Below, in pieces: positions 14,014 through 20,105 of a DNA stretch of 20,204 nt (the stretch's first letter is position 1; the number at the start of each line of letters is the position of its first letter). The position numbers and the translations under genes were made by a program. The stretch spans positions 1 to 20,204 of the forward strand of contig CAKORV010000020.1 of assembly GCA_934101625.1 (NCBI GenBank), given 5' to 3'. This DNA comes from an uncultured Bacilli bacterium (GTDB lineage Bacteria > Bacillota_I > Bacilli_A > RF39 > UBA660). The notes under the pieces were generated by a model. The model had not been told where the DNA came from and did no database searches. It saw nothing but the letters and a program-made list of their open reading frames with translations.

Positions 14014-14561
14014 ATGTTTAAAATATCGTATAAATATTTTTTAGTATCTTCACTATTCCTAATTAAAACAATTGCTTCGTAAAGATCTTCAACACCTTTA
14101 TTTAAGATACTAAATGTTATTTTATATCTGTAAAATCCATATTTAGCATCTTTTGAATGTTTTTCCTTTTTATTAGTAGTGTATATTTTATCAGTAGAAT
14201 TATTAATAATTTGCTTCAAATATTTGCTTAGTTTACTTTTGATTAGTTTTTGTTGTTTATTATTCAAGACAGAGCTTTTTGAGTATACAAATTCATATGC
14301 AGTCTTTTTATCAATAAATACATTATTATTAGTTTCTGTTATCTTATAAGATATTCCTTTTTGATTTTTGATATTTTTTAGAGTTTCTTTATTAATAGAT
14401 TTAAAGTCAATGTTATCAAAACTTTCATTAGTTATTTGTAATCTATTAAAACTACCATTATTATTATATTTAACTTCACATTCTTTTAGTAAAACTGATT
14501 CATCATCAATTAAATATTCACAACCTAAACATTCAATATTTAGTACTTTCAAATCACACAT
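13998..14561 (-). CDS. Hypothetical protein, 187 aa, between small RNA copies
   Basis: I do not recognise this protein. It is soluble-looking, Lys/Asn-rich and without a membrane helix. The N-terminus MCDLKVLNIECLGCEYLIDD has C2, C11 and C14 with C28 further on, which could bind a metal or be incidental. The middle (about 95-125) is basic and helical, and the end (YEAIVLIRNSEDTKKYLYDIL) looks like a strand plus helix. The start ATG at 14559-14561 has only a weak purine-rich site (AAGAAAG) upstream. It is the only minus-strand gene in this stretch, ends inside the terminator stem of RNA unit 2, and begins about 75 bp before the promoter of RNA unit 3. That is an arrangement to consider for RNA-mediated control, but no toxin family was identified. 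Confidence 0.65.
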   Translation of the reverse strand: MCDLKVLNIECLGCEYLIDDESVLLKECEVKYNNNGSFNRLQITNESFDNIDFKSINKETLKNIKNQKGISYKITETNNNVFIDKKTAYEFVYSKSSVLNNKQQKLIKSKLSKYLKQIINNSTDKIYTTNKKEKHSKDAKYGFYRYKITFSILNKGVEDLYEAIVLIRNSEDTKKYLYDILNIKKIN

Positions 14562-14637
14562 AATTAGGTTCTTTCTTCAATTGATTATTTTAACAAATTA
14601 TTAATTATAAAATAATAAATTTTTTTATTTAAAAATC

Positions 14638-14666
14638 TTTTTATGTTGAAAAAGATATGGTATTAT
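14638..14666 (+). promoter_or_regulatory. Promoter of small RNA unit 3
   Basis: TATTAT (14661-14666) preceded by ATGG. The -35 position (14638-14643) reads TTTTTA instead of TTTACA, so it is probably weaker than those of units 1 and 2. Confidence 0.6.
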
Positions 14667-14672
14667 TGATGC

Positions 14673-14747
14673 ATAAATTAGTTAACGAACACAAGCATGT
14701 CTCGATATTTGATATCTAGGACACATGTGGGGTTAATTAATTTTTTT
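14673..14747 (+). ncRNA. Small structured RNA unit, copy 3
   Basis: The outer stem AATTAGTTAAC (14676-14686) with GTTAATTAATT (14732-14742) has an A-to-G change that keeps a G-U pair. The interior CAC/GTG and TGTC/GACA pairings equal copy 1. The apical hairpin is GATAT-TTG-ATATC, one base pair longer than in the other copies. The T-run ends at 14747, 12 bp before the promoter of the next gene. Confidence 0.75.
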
Positions 14748-14759
14748 ATTTGCTGTCTT

Positions 14760-14788
14760 TTGACAAATTGTACTTTATGTGATACAAT
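14760..14788 (+). promoter_or_regulatory. Promoter of small exported protein gene B
   Basis: TTGACA (14760-14765), 17 bp, TACAAT (14783-14788), a near copy of the gene A promoter. Confidence 0.82.
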
Positions 14789-14805
14789 TATGTCAGTTTA
14801 AGGGG
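14760..14805 (+). repeat. 46-bp promoter/ribosome-site repeat, copy B
   Basis: Direct repeat of 13260-13305, with 43 of 46 bases identical. Confidence 0.88.
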
Positions 14806-14852
14806 ATAGGAAAATGAAATGAAAGGAAAATTAACAATTGGAGAGAGGATAG

Positions 14853-15203
14853 GTGTGTATAACACTTTATTCACATTCACAAACTAATCATTTAAATAAA
14901 AAGTGTCCATTAGCCGATTTATATGGAGATAACGTAATTGAACATAGTATTAACGAAGTTAAAAAACATACTACAACTGAATTAATTAGTATAATTCCTG
15001 AGGGTTATAAATATAATCCAAATGTTGGATTATGGACAAAGACTGAGAATAGTATAACATATACAACTAATGGAGATTACTATCGTTATGTTAAAATCTA
15101 TGGTAAACAAGCAGAATCTTATTATGGAATAGATGCTAACTTATATACTGCTGGTACAGTAGAAGCTCAAATAGAAGAACAAGTAAAAAGCTTATACAGA
15201 TAA
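14853..15203 (+). CDS. Paralogue of protein A lacking its membrane anchor (probable decay)
   Basis: 116 aa from GTG 14853. NHLNKKCPLADLYGDNVIEHSINEVKK matches the exterior domain of the protein at 13315, and the end (EEQVKSLYR) also matches. The N-terminal membrane segment is gone. The ATG at 14814, equivalent to the gene A start, is in frame but meets TGA, TAA and TAG before 14853. The ATG at 14819 opens a 22-codon frame (MKGKLTIGERIG...) that ends just before the conserved domain. Relative to gene A, roughly 50 bp appear lost between start and domain. GGAGAGAGG (14840-14848) could still start translation at GTG 14853, giving a cytoplasmic form. Best read as a recently damaged duplicate, possibly still translated. 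Confidence 0.55.
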   Translation: MCITLYSHSQTNHLNKKCPLADLYGDNVIEHSINEVKKHTTTELISIIPEGYKYNPNVGLWTKTENSITYTTNGDYYRYVKIYGKQAESYYGIDANLYTAGTVEAQIEEQVKSLYR

Positions 15204-15207
15204 TTAT

Positions 15208-15249
15208 AAAAAAACAATATCTAGATTAAATTTCTAAATATTGTTTTTT
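15208..15249. terminator. Bidirectional terminator between gene B and rarA
   Basis: AAAACAATAT (211-220 of 15 kb) pairs with ATATTGTTTT, with a further TAGA/TCTA pairing after one mismatch. It has As on the left and Ts on the right, so it can serve both convergent transcripts. It overlaps the rarA stop. Confidence 0.8.
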
Positions 15250-16444
15250 ATTCGCCTTTTATTTTTTTATTAAATTCATACATTGATATTTCATATTTGT
15301 TATCTCCAGGATAATAATATTTACTATTAATGATATTGTCTGGAAGATACTGTTGTTTAACCCAGTGATTTTTATAATTATGTGGATATTTATACAAATT
15401 CTCATTATATGTTCTTATGTGTTTAGGAACTCTGCCGACATTGCCTTTCTTTAAATCATTAATGGCAGCTACATAAGTTTTTTCAATTGTATTGCTTTTT
15501 GGACTAAGTGCCATATCGATAACAACTGATGTTAATGGTTTATATAATTCTGGTAATCCAATTCTTTCTGCTGCTTCAATTGCTGTTAAAACTTTAATAG
15601 GCATATTAGGATTAGCAAGTCCTATATCTTCATATGCAATAACTAACATTCTTCTATAAATAATATCAAAATCTCCAGCTTTAATTAATCTCATCAAATA
15701 ATGAATTGCTGCATCAACATCACTTCCTCTGATACTTTTTTGAAAAGCACTAATAACATCATAATAACCATCTTCATTCTTATCATGGAAAAAGTTCATA
15801 TTATTATTAATAGTTTTAATATCTTCTATAGAAAAAGTATTACCAAATCCATTATAACAAAATTCAACAAGACTATATGCAAATCTTAAATCACCATTTG
15901 CTTGATTAGCAATATATTTTTTTACATCATCAGTTAATACAATATCATTATACACTTTTCTAACATTATCTAATGCGTTATAAATATCATCGCTATTAAT
16001 AGCTTTTAATTCAATCATTTGACATCTACTTCTAATCGCGGGATTAATAGTGTGGAAAGGATTGCTGTTAGTTAATCCAATAAGAATAACTTTACCACTT
16101 TCTATATAAGATAATAATAAATCTTGTTTATCTTTATTCATTCTATGTATCTCATCAACAATTAATACTATTTCATCATACATTTTTGCTTCTTCAAAAA
16201 CAACTTCAAAATCTTTTTTAGAATTAATTGTAGCATTTAATAATCTATATCTAACATCAAACTCATTCATAAGAGCCAAAGCAATTGTAGTCTTTCCAGA
16301 ACCACTATTGCCATAAAAAATCATATTAAAAAGTCTCTTGTTCTTAACTAAATTACTTAATAATTTTCCTTCACCTATTAAATGTTTTTGTCCTACGACT
16401 TCATCAAGTTTCTTAGGTCTTAATTTTTCTGTTAAAGGTTCCAT
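15248..16444 (-). CDS. rarA: Replication-associated recombination ATPase RarA (MgsA family)
   Basis: 398 aa AAA+ ATPase, related to clamp-loader subunits, that acts at stalled or gapped replication forks. Visible parts: N-terminal PLTEKLRPKKLDEVVGQKHL; Walker A GNSGSGKTT (45-53); Walker B IVDEIH (95-100); sensor-1 region LIGLTNSNP (about 121-129); and AIRSRC (136-141) with the arginine-finger position. The C-terminal half carries the tetramerisation/MgsA region (FQKSIRGSDVDAAIHYLMRLIKAGD, RRMLVIAYEDIGLANP, AERIGLPE, GNVGRVPKHIR). It is slightly shorter than many family members, but all motor motifs are present. Start: ATG 16442-16444 with GGGTGATG just upstream. It is divergent from the metallopeptidase gene at 16525. 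Confidence 0.95.
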   Translation of the reverse strand: MEPLTEKLRPKKLDEVVGQKHLIGEGKLLSNLVKNKRLFNMIFYGNSGSGKTTIALALMNEFDVRYRLLNATINSKKDFEVVFEEAKMYDEIVLIVDEIHRMNKDKQDLLLSYIESGKVILIGLTNSNPFHTINPAIRSRCQMIELKAINSDDIYNALDNVRKVYNDIVLTDDVKKYIANQANGDLRFAYSLVEFCYNGFGNTFSIEDIKTINNNMNFFHDKNEDGYYDVISAFQKSIRGSDVDAAIHYLMRLIKAGDFDIIYRRMLVIAYEDIGLANPNMPIKVLTAIEAAERIGLPELYKPLTSVVIDMALSPKSNTIEKTYVAAINDLKKGNVGRVPKHIRTYNENLYKYPHNYKNHWVKQQYLPDNIINSKYYYPGDNKYEISMYEFNKKIKGE

Positions 16445-16476
16445 TTACATCACCCAAAAGTATTTTATCATAATAA

Positions 16477-16505
16477 TTGACTTTAAGCCATAAGTAATAT
16501 AAAAT
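16477..16505 (+). promoter_or_regulatory. Promoter of the metallopeptidase gene
   Basis: TTGACT (16477-16482), 17 bp, TAAAAT (16500-16505). The 80-bp gap also has to hold the rarA promoter on the other strand, where only a weak TAAAAT-like -10 is seen. Confidence 0.65.
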
Positions 16506-16524
16506 AAACCCTACAGGTGATTTT

Positions 16525-17418
16525 ATGATTAATGAGAATACTAAATTATTTATATTAGATAACTTAAATAAGAAAGACTTTTTAACTGAAGAATTTCTTA
16601 ATGAATTAAAAGAAGTAATGGATTTTTATGATAATTTATATCTTTATTTTAATGGTTTTGAATTAAAAGATAGTTCTTTAGCAAACACAACAGGTGGTTA
16701 TGATAGAAATGATAAAAAAGTATATTTGTTTAAAAGAGAAATGTTAATTGAATTTAAAAACTTTTTAAAGATAAATAAACTAGATAGTTATGATATAACA
16801 AGAATTAATATATTTATGACTCACTTAATAATGCATGAACTATCTCATGCATATCAAAAATATCTCATGCATATGAGTACTAACTGGGATAGTCTAATAA
16901 GTGATTCATTATTAACTATAGATGGCAGGCTTACTCCGTATAAAATATTAGATTATAGTTTTGTGCCAAATAAGATAAAACATAATTTAATTGATGGATT
17001 TTACCTTAAACATCATGATTTATTTCCTAATGAATTACTTGCTGAAGGAAATGCACTTGATATAACTAATGATATTATAAAAAGAATGGATGATTACTAT
17101 AAATATTCTGATTATGTTTATTATTATATTTCAATATTACTAAGTCATTATAAAATAACAAAAAAAGAAATAATATGTCCATTAGAAAGGTTTTATAAGA
17201 AAATTAAATTAGAACTAATATATAGAGAATATGATTTTAGTGAATTTACAGATAAAGAAAAGTTTTTATATGGAATGACAAAAGATAAAGATGTAATAAA
17301 TAATCAGTTAAACACTATTTTAAATTCCGGAGATATTGATTTTGTTGATAAGATTAGATATGAAATTAGTAGGAATAATAGTATTTTACTTCATAAATCA
17401 TTAAATCGTTCTAAATAG
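16525..17418 (+). CDS. Putative cytoplasmic HExxH zinc metallopeptidase
   Basis: 297 aa. H104-E105-L-S-H108 in LIMHELSHAYQKYL is a classic zincin motif. A downstream E174 in NELLAEGNALD, 66 residues after H108, is the likely third ligand, as in gluzincin-like enzymes. There is no signal peptide or membrane helix, so it should act in the cytoplasm. The rest is helical and Tyr/Lys-rich, with no further recognised domain. AGGTGA (16515-16520) lies 4 nt before the ATG. The gene is monocistronic between rarA (divergent) and secG. Substrate unknown. It could instead be a catalytically silent zincin relative, but the motif residues look complete. Confidence 0.75.
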   Translation: MINENTKLFILDNLNKKDFLTEEFLNELKEVMDFYDNLYLYFNGFELKDSSLANTTGGYDRNDKKVYLFKREMLIEFKNFLKINKLDSYDITRINIFMTHLIMHELSHAYQKYLMHMSTNWDSLISDSLLTIDGRLTPYKILDYSFVPNKIKHNLIDGFYLKHHDLFPNELLAEGNALDITNDIIKRMDDYYKYSDYVYYYISILLSHYKITKKEIICPLERFYKKIKLELIYREYDFSEFTDKEKFLYGMTKDKDVINNQLNTILNSGDIDFVDKIRYEISRNNSILLHKSLNRSK

Positions 17419-17421
17419 TAC

Positions 17422-17450
17422 TTGTTTATTTAAGTAAAATATATTAAAAT
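17422..17450 (+). promoter_or_regulatory. Promoter of secG
   Basis: TTGTTT (17422-17427), 17 bp, TAAAAT (17445-17450), starting just after the stop of the metallopeptidase gene. Confidence 0.55.
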
Positions 17451-17469
17451 ATTATACGAGGGATGAAAA

Positions 17470-17682
17470 ATGGAAATAGTATTAATAATTATAGCTGTTC
17501 TTTTAATAGCGCTTGTATTACTACAAAGTAACAAAGCAAGTGATGCAGGTCAAATAATAACAGGTGGAAATAACTTGTTAATGGGGCAAATGAAAGAAAG
17601 AGGGGCAGAAAAATTTATAACTAGATTAACTTATGTATTAGGATTCTTATTTATAGCAATTTCATTATACTTAAGTATATAG
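17470..17682 (+). CDS. secG: Protein-export translocase subunit SecG
   Basis: 70 aa, a typical size. SecG is the small two-helix subunit of the SecYEG membrane channel and assists SecA-driven export. Helix 1 covers about residues 2-19 (EIVLIIIAVLLIALVLLQ), a conserved Gly-rich loop follows (QSNKASDAGQIITGG), and helix 2 covers about 50-69. GAGGGATG precedes the start. The gene order secG-rnr is common in Bacillota and supports the call. Confidence 0.93.
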   Translation: MEIVLIIIAVLLIALVLLQSNKASDAGQIITGGNNLLMGQMKERGAEKFITRLTYVLGFLFIAISLYLSI

Positions 17683-17688
17683 TTATTT

Positions 17689-17718
17689 GGGTAAGTGTAG
17701 ACTTATCCTTTTATTTTT
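17689..17718 (+). terminator. Terminator after secG
   Basis: GGGTAAGT (17689-17696) with ACTTATCC (17701-17708), 4-nt loop, then TTTTATTTTT. The short 8-bp stem may allow partial read-through into rnr. Confidence 0.72.
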
Positions 17719-17726
17719 GATAAAAT
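17698..17726 (+). promoter_or_regulatory. Possible promoter of rnr
   Basis: TAGACT (17698-17703), 17 bp, TAAAAT (17721-17726), overlapping the secG terminator in the same manner as at 9870. The -35 is weak. Confidence 0.4.
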
Positions 17727-17744
17727 TAAGATGGTGAACGTAAG

Positions 17745-19826
17745 ATGAAAGAAGAAATATTAAATATATTAAAAAAAGAAAATGGAAGAAAAATGGATCC
17801 TATAGATATAGTAAAAAAACTTAAGAAAGTATATAGTACAGAAGATTTAAAAAATATATTAGATGTTTTATATGAATTAGTTAATGAGGGAGAAATAGTA
17901 TCTTGTAAAAATAATACATTTAAAATAGTAACTAATGAATATATTAAAGCACCTATAGAGAGAGTACAAAGTGGGAATGGATGGTTACTTTTAAGTACTG
18001 GAGATATATTTATAGATAAAAAGAATATGATGGATGCTAATGATGGGGATATATGTCTATGTGAAACATTTAAAAGATTTGGTAAATTAGAAGCAAGAGT
18101 AAAAAGAGTAATAGAAAGAAATTTACCACTTGGAGAGATAATAGAAGAAAATGGTATAACATACATAAAGATGTTAAAAGAATATCCTTTGAATGTAGTA
18201 TTACTAGAAAATAAAGATTTACCTGTAGTAGATGGAGAAATTGTTAAAGTAAAAAGTGTTAAAGAAGATAAAGATAATATATATGTTAAAGTAGTAGAAA
18301 AAGTAGGACATAAAAATAGTCCTGATATAGATACTTTAAAAATAATGGCTGAATTAGGAGTACCTGTAGGATTTAGTGAAGAAACTAAAAATGAAGTTAA
18401 ATCTTTACCTATGGAAGTATTAGAAAGTGATTATAAGGGAAGAGTAGATTTAACAGATAAAATAATATTTACTATTGATGGAAAAGATACTAAAGATATA
18501 GATGACGCGATTAGTCTAGAAATACTAGATAATGGAAACTATTTATTAAGAGTATCTATCGCAGATGTAACTAACTATGTTAAATTTGGAAGTGCATTAT
18601 TTAATGATGCTTATAATAAAGGTAACTCTACATATATGGCAGATAAAGTAGAACCTATGTTACCAGTAGAACTTTCTAATGGAATATGTTCTTTAAATCC
18701 AAATGTATTAAGATGTGCAGTAACTACAGAAATGGAAATAGATAAGAATGGAAACTTTATTAAAAAAAGTATATATCCTAGTATAATTAAATCTAGAAAG
18801 AAAATGAATTATGATGATGTAAATACTATTTTAGATGGGGGACATGTAGAAGGTTATGAAGAATTTGAAAGTATTCTTCTTAAAATGTTAGAATTATCTA
18901 AAATACTTAAGAAAAGGAAAAAAGAACGTGGTGAGATAGAATTCATTAGTGATGAGATTAAACTTATAGTTGATGAAAATGGTAAATTAATTGAAATAAA
19001 GAAATTTAAAGATGGTTTAGGTGAAAGATTAATTGAAGATTTTATGATAGCTAGTAATGAAACATCTATTGAATTATTAACTAAAGAATGTAATTATGGA
19101 ATATACAGAATACATGGTAAACCAAGTCCTAAGAAAATAGAAGAATTTATGAATTTTGTAAGTACTTTGGGTTATCAAGTAAAAGGTAAATTTGATTATT
19201 CTAATATCAATAATAAAGATATACAAAATATATTAGTTAGTTTAAAGGGTGTTAAAGATGAAGAATTATTAAATAGAAAACTACTTAGAAGTATGCAAAA
19301 GGCTATTTATTCAACTGAAAATATTGGACATTTTGGTTTAGGTAGTAAAAAATATACTCATGAAACAAGTCCAATTAGAAGATTCTCAGATTTATTATTA
19401 CATTATATGATAAAGATAGTTATATTTAAATGGAATATGGGTGTAACATTAGATAAAATTACTAGTGGATTAAGTGAAGCATGTGATCATATAAGTATGA
19501 CTGAAAGAAGAAGTGATGAATGTGAGTATCAAGTAAATGATATGAAAATTGCTGAATATATGGAAAATCATATAGGAGAAGAATATGAGGCAAGAGTAAG
19601 TGATTTACTTGAGAAAGGTTTCTTTGTAGAAACAACTAATTATATAGAAGGATTTGTAAGTTTAGATACTATAAATGATTATTATACTTTAAGTGATAAT
19701 AAACTATTCTATACAAATAGAAAAAAACAAGTAGCTTTAACTATGGGAGATAAAATTAAGGTTAGGTGTATAGCTGCGAATAAAGAGACTAGACATGTAG
19801 ATTTTATGCTTATAGAAAAATTATAA
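17745..19826 (+). CDS. rnr: Ribonuclease R
   Basis: 693 aa, a 3'-to-5' exoribonuclease that degrades structured RNA and acts in rRNA and tmRNA quality control. Order: winged-helix N-terminus (1-65), two cold-shock-like domains (about 66-220), RNB catalytic domain (about 225-580) and S1 domain (about 610-690, EEYEARVSDLLEKGFFVE). The metal-binding aspartates are intact: D245, D251, D253 and D254 in TIDGKDTKDIDDA, with the same spacing as RNase II D201/D207/D209/D210. It is shorter than B. subtilis RNase R and lacks a long lysine-rich tail after S1. GGTGA (17733-17737) supports ATG 17745. smpB is not present downstream within the window, and no terminator is visible after the stop. Confidence 0.95.
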   Translation: MKEEILNILKKENGRKMDPIDIVKKLKKVYSTEDLKNILDVLYELVNEGEIVSCKNNTFKIVTNEYIKAPIERVQSGNGWLLLSTGDIFIDKKNMMDANDGDICLCETFKRFGKLEARVKRVIERNLPLGEIIEENGITYIKMLKEYPLNVVLLENKDLPVVDGEIVKVKSVKEDKDNIYVKVVEKVGHKNSPDIDTLKIMAELGVPVGFSEETKNEVKSLPMEVLESDYKGRVDLTDKIIFTIDGKDTKDIDDAISLEILDNGNYLLRVSIADVTNYVKFGSALFNDAYNKGNSTYMADKVEPMLPVELSNGICSLNPNVLRCAVTTEMEIDKNGNFIKKSIYPSIIKSRKKMNYDDVNTILDGGHVEGYEEFESILLKMLELSKILKKRKKERGEIEFISDEIKLIVDENGKLIEIKKFKDGLGERLIEDFMIASNETSIELLTKECNYGIYRIHGKPSPKKIEEFMNFVSTLGYQVKGKFDYSNINNKDIQNILVSLKGVKDEELLNRKLLRSMQKAIYSTENIGHFGLGSKKYTHETSPIRRFSDLLLHYMIKIVIFKWNMGVTLDKITSGLSEACDHISMTERRSDECEYQVNDMKIAEYMENHIGEEYEARVSDLLEKGFFVETTNYIEGFVSLDTINDYYTLSDNKLFYTNRKKQVALTMGDKIKVRCIAANKETRHVDFMLIEKL

Positions 19827-19832
19827 AAAGTA

Positions 19833-19861
19833 TTGATAAGATAAAAGATAAATGGTAGAAT
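19833..19861 (+). promoter_or_regulatory. Promoter of the second YAYF leader
   Basis: TTGATA (19833-19838), 17 bp, TAGAAT (19856-19861) with a TGG extended -10. It begins 6 bp after the rnr stop and closely resembles the promoter at 653. Confidence 0.72.
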
Positions 19862-19944
19862 AAGTGTGTAAAGTAAAGAAAGATATGTGAATTTTGTACA
19901 TAATAATTCGTAAATCAACAAAAAATTGAAGGAGTAATTAAACT

Positions 19945-20007
19945 ATGAGAAAAATAATTTTCTTCGAATTAAGTACCAAACTTGGTACAGAAATCGGGGG
20001 GGGTTAA
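19945..20007 (+). CDS. Candidate 20-codon leader peptide ending Gly-Gly-Gly
   Basis: ATG 19945 follows AAGGAG (19929-19934) by 10 nt, a little long. The peptide begins MRKIIFFE and ends LSTKLGTEIGGG followed by TAA. The three glycine codons are GGG GGG GGT, made from the run of eight Gs at 19996-20003. The ending keeps the L, S, I and GG positions of the double-glycine leader pattern LSxxELxxIxGG, but no cargo follows; this may be coincidence. One extra G would extend the frame to TAG at 20049-20051. The other leader has ATT at the aligned start position (716), so the ORF is not conserved in sequence. Confidence 0.4.
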   Translation: MRKIIFFELSTKLGTEIGGG

Positions 20008-20017
20008 AGGTAAATAA

Positions 20018-20096
20018 CTCTCATAGTTTTTTCGTGAAATTAAGTTCATAGGCACTAGTCTATGGATTTTTTCATGTCCTTAAGAAAGAAATGGAG
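20018..20096 (+). repeat. 79-bp leader repeat, copy 2
   Basis: Matches 780-858 at 76 of 79 positions. See copy 1 for content. Confidence 0.9.
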
Positions 20097-20105
20097 AGTG
20101 GTAAA

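Larger units (their letters stand above)
19868..20105 (+). promoter_or_regulatory. Long 5' leader with uORF and two terminator-like hairpins (attenuator candidate)
   Basis: About 235 nt lie between the predicted transcript start and ATG 20106. Hairpin T1 pairs ACTATGAGA (19942-19950) with TCTCATAGT (20019-20027) and runs into six Ts. The ATG of a short ORF sits inside its 5' arm, and the ORF body lies in the loop. The loop also holds a GTACCAA/TTGGTAC hairpin and eight Gs. Hairpin T2 pairs TTCATAG (20045-20051) with CTATGGA (20060-20066) and runs into six Ts. Ribosomes on the uORF would melt T1, so read-through could depend on uORF translation. This mechanism is inferred from layout. No T-box or other known leader consensus was found. 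Confidence 0.6.

Noticed and set aside
14368..14604. Plus-strand open frame opposite the 187-aa gene
   Set aside because: Composition looks like a complement artefact; no start context and no promoter aligned with it.
13801..14747. Type III toxin-antitoxin (ToxI-like repeats with ToxN)
   Set aside because: Each unit has its own promoter and terminator, unlike ToxI arrays, and the neighbouring protein shows no likeness to ToxN.
13801..14747. Riboswitch or CRISPR interpretation of the three repeats
   Set aside because: The units are not in front of a cotranscribed gene in all cases and match no aptamer consensus I know. Spacing and fold do not fit CRISPR repeats and spacers.
17726..18166. 146-codon minus-strand frame over rnr
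   Set aside because: Shadow of the rnr coding sequence; no start context.
19868..20105. T-box leader
   Set aside because: The GGTGG-containing T-box sequence is missing; the GTACCAA/TTGGTAC hairpin only superficially resembles part of it.
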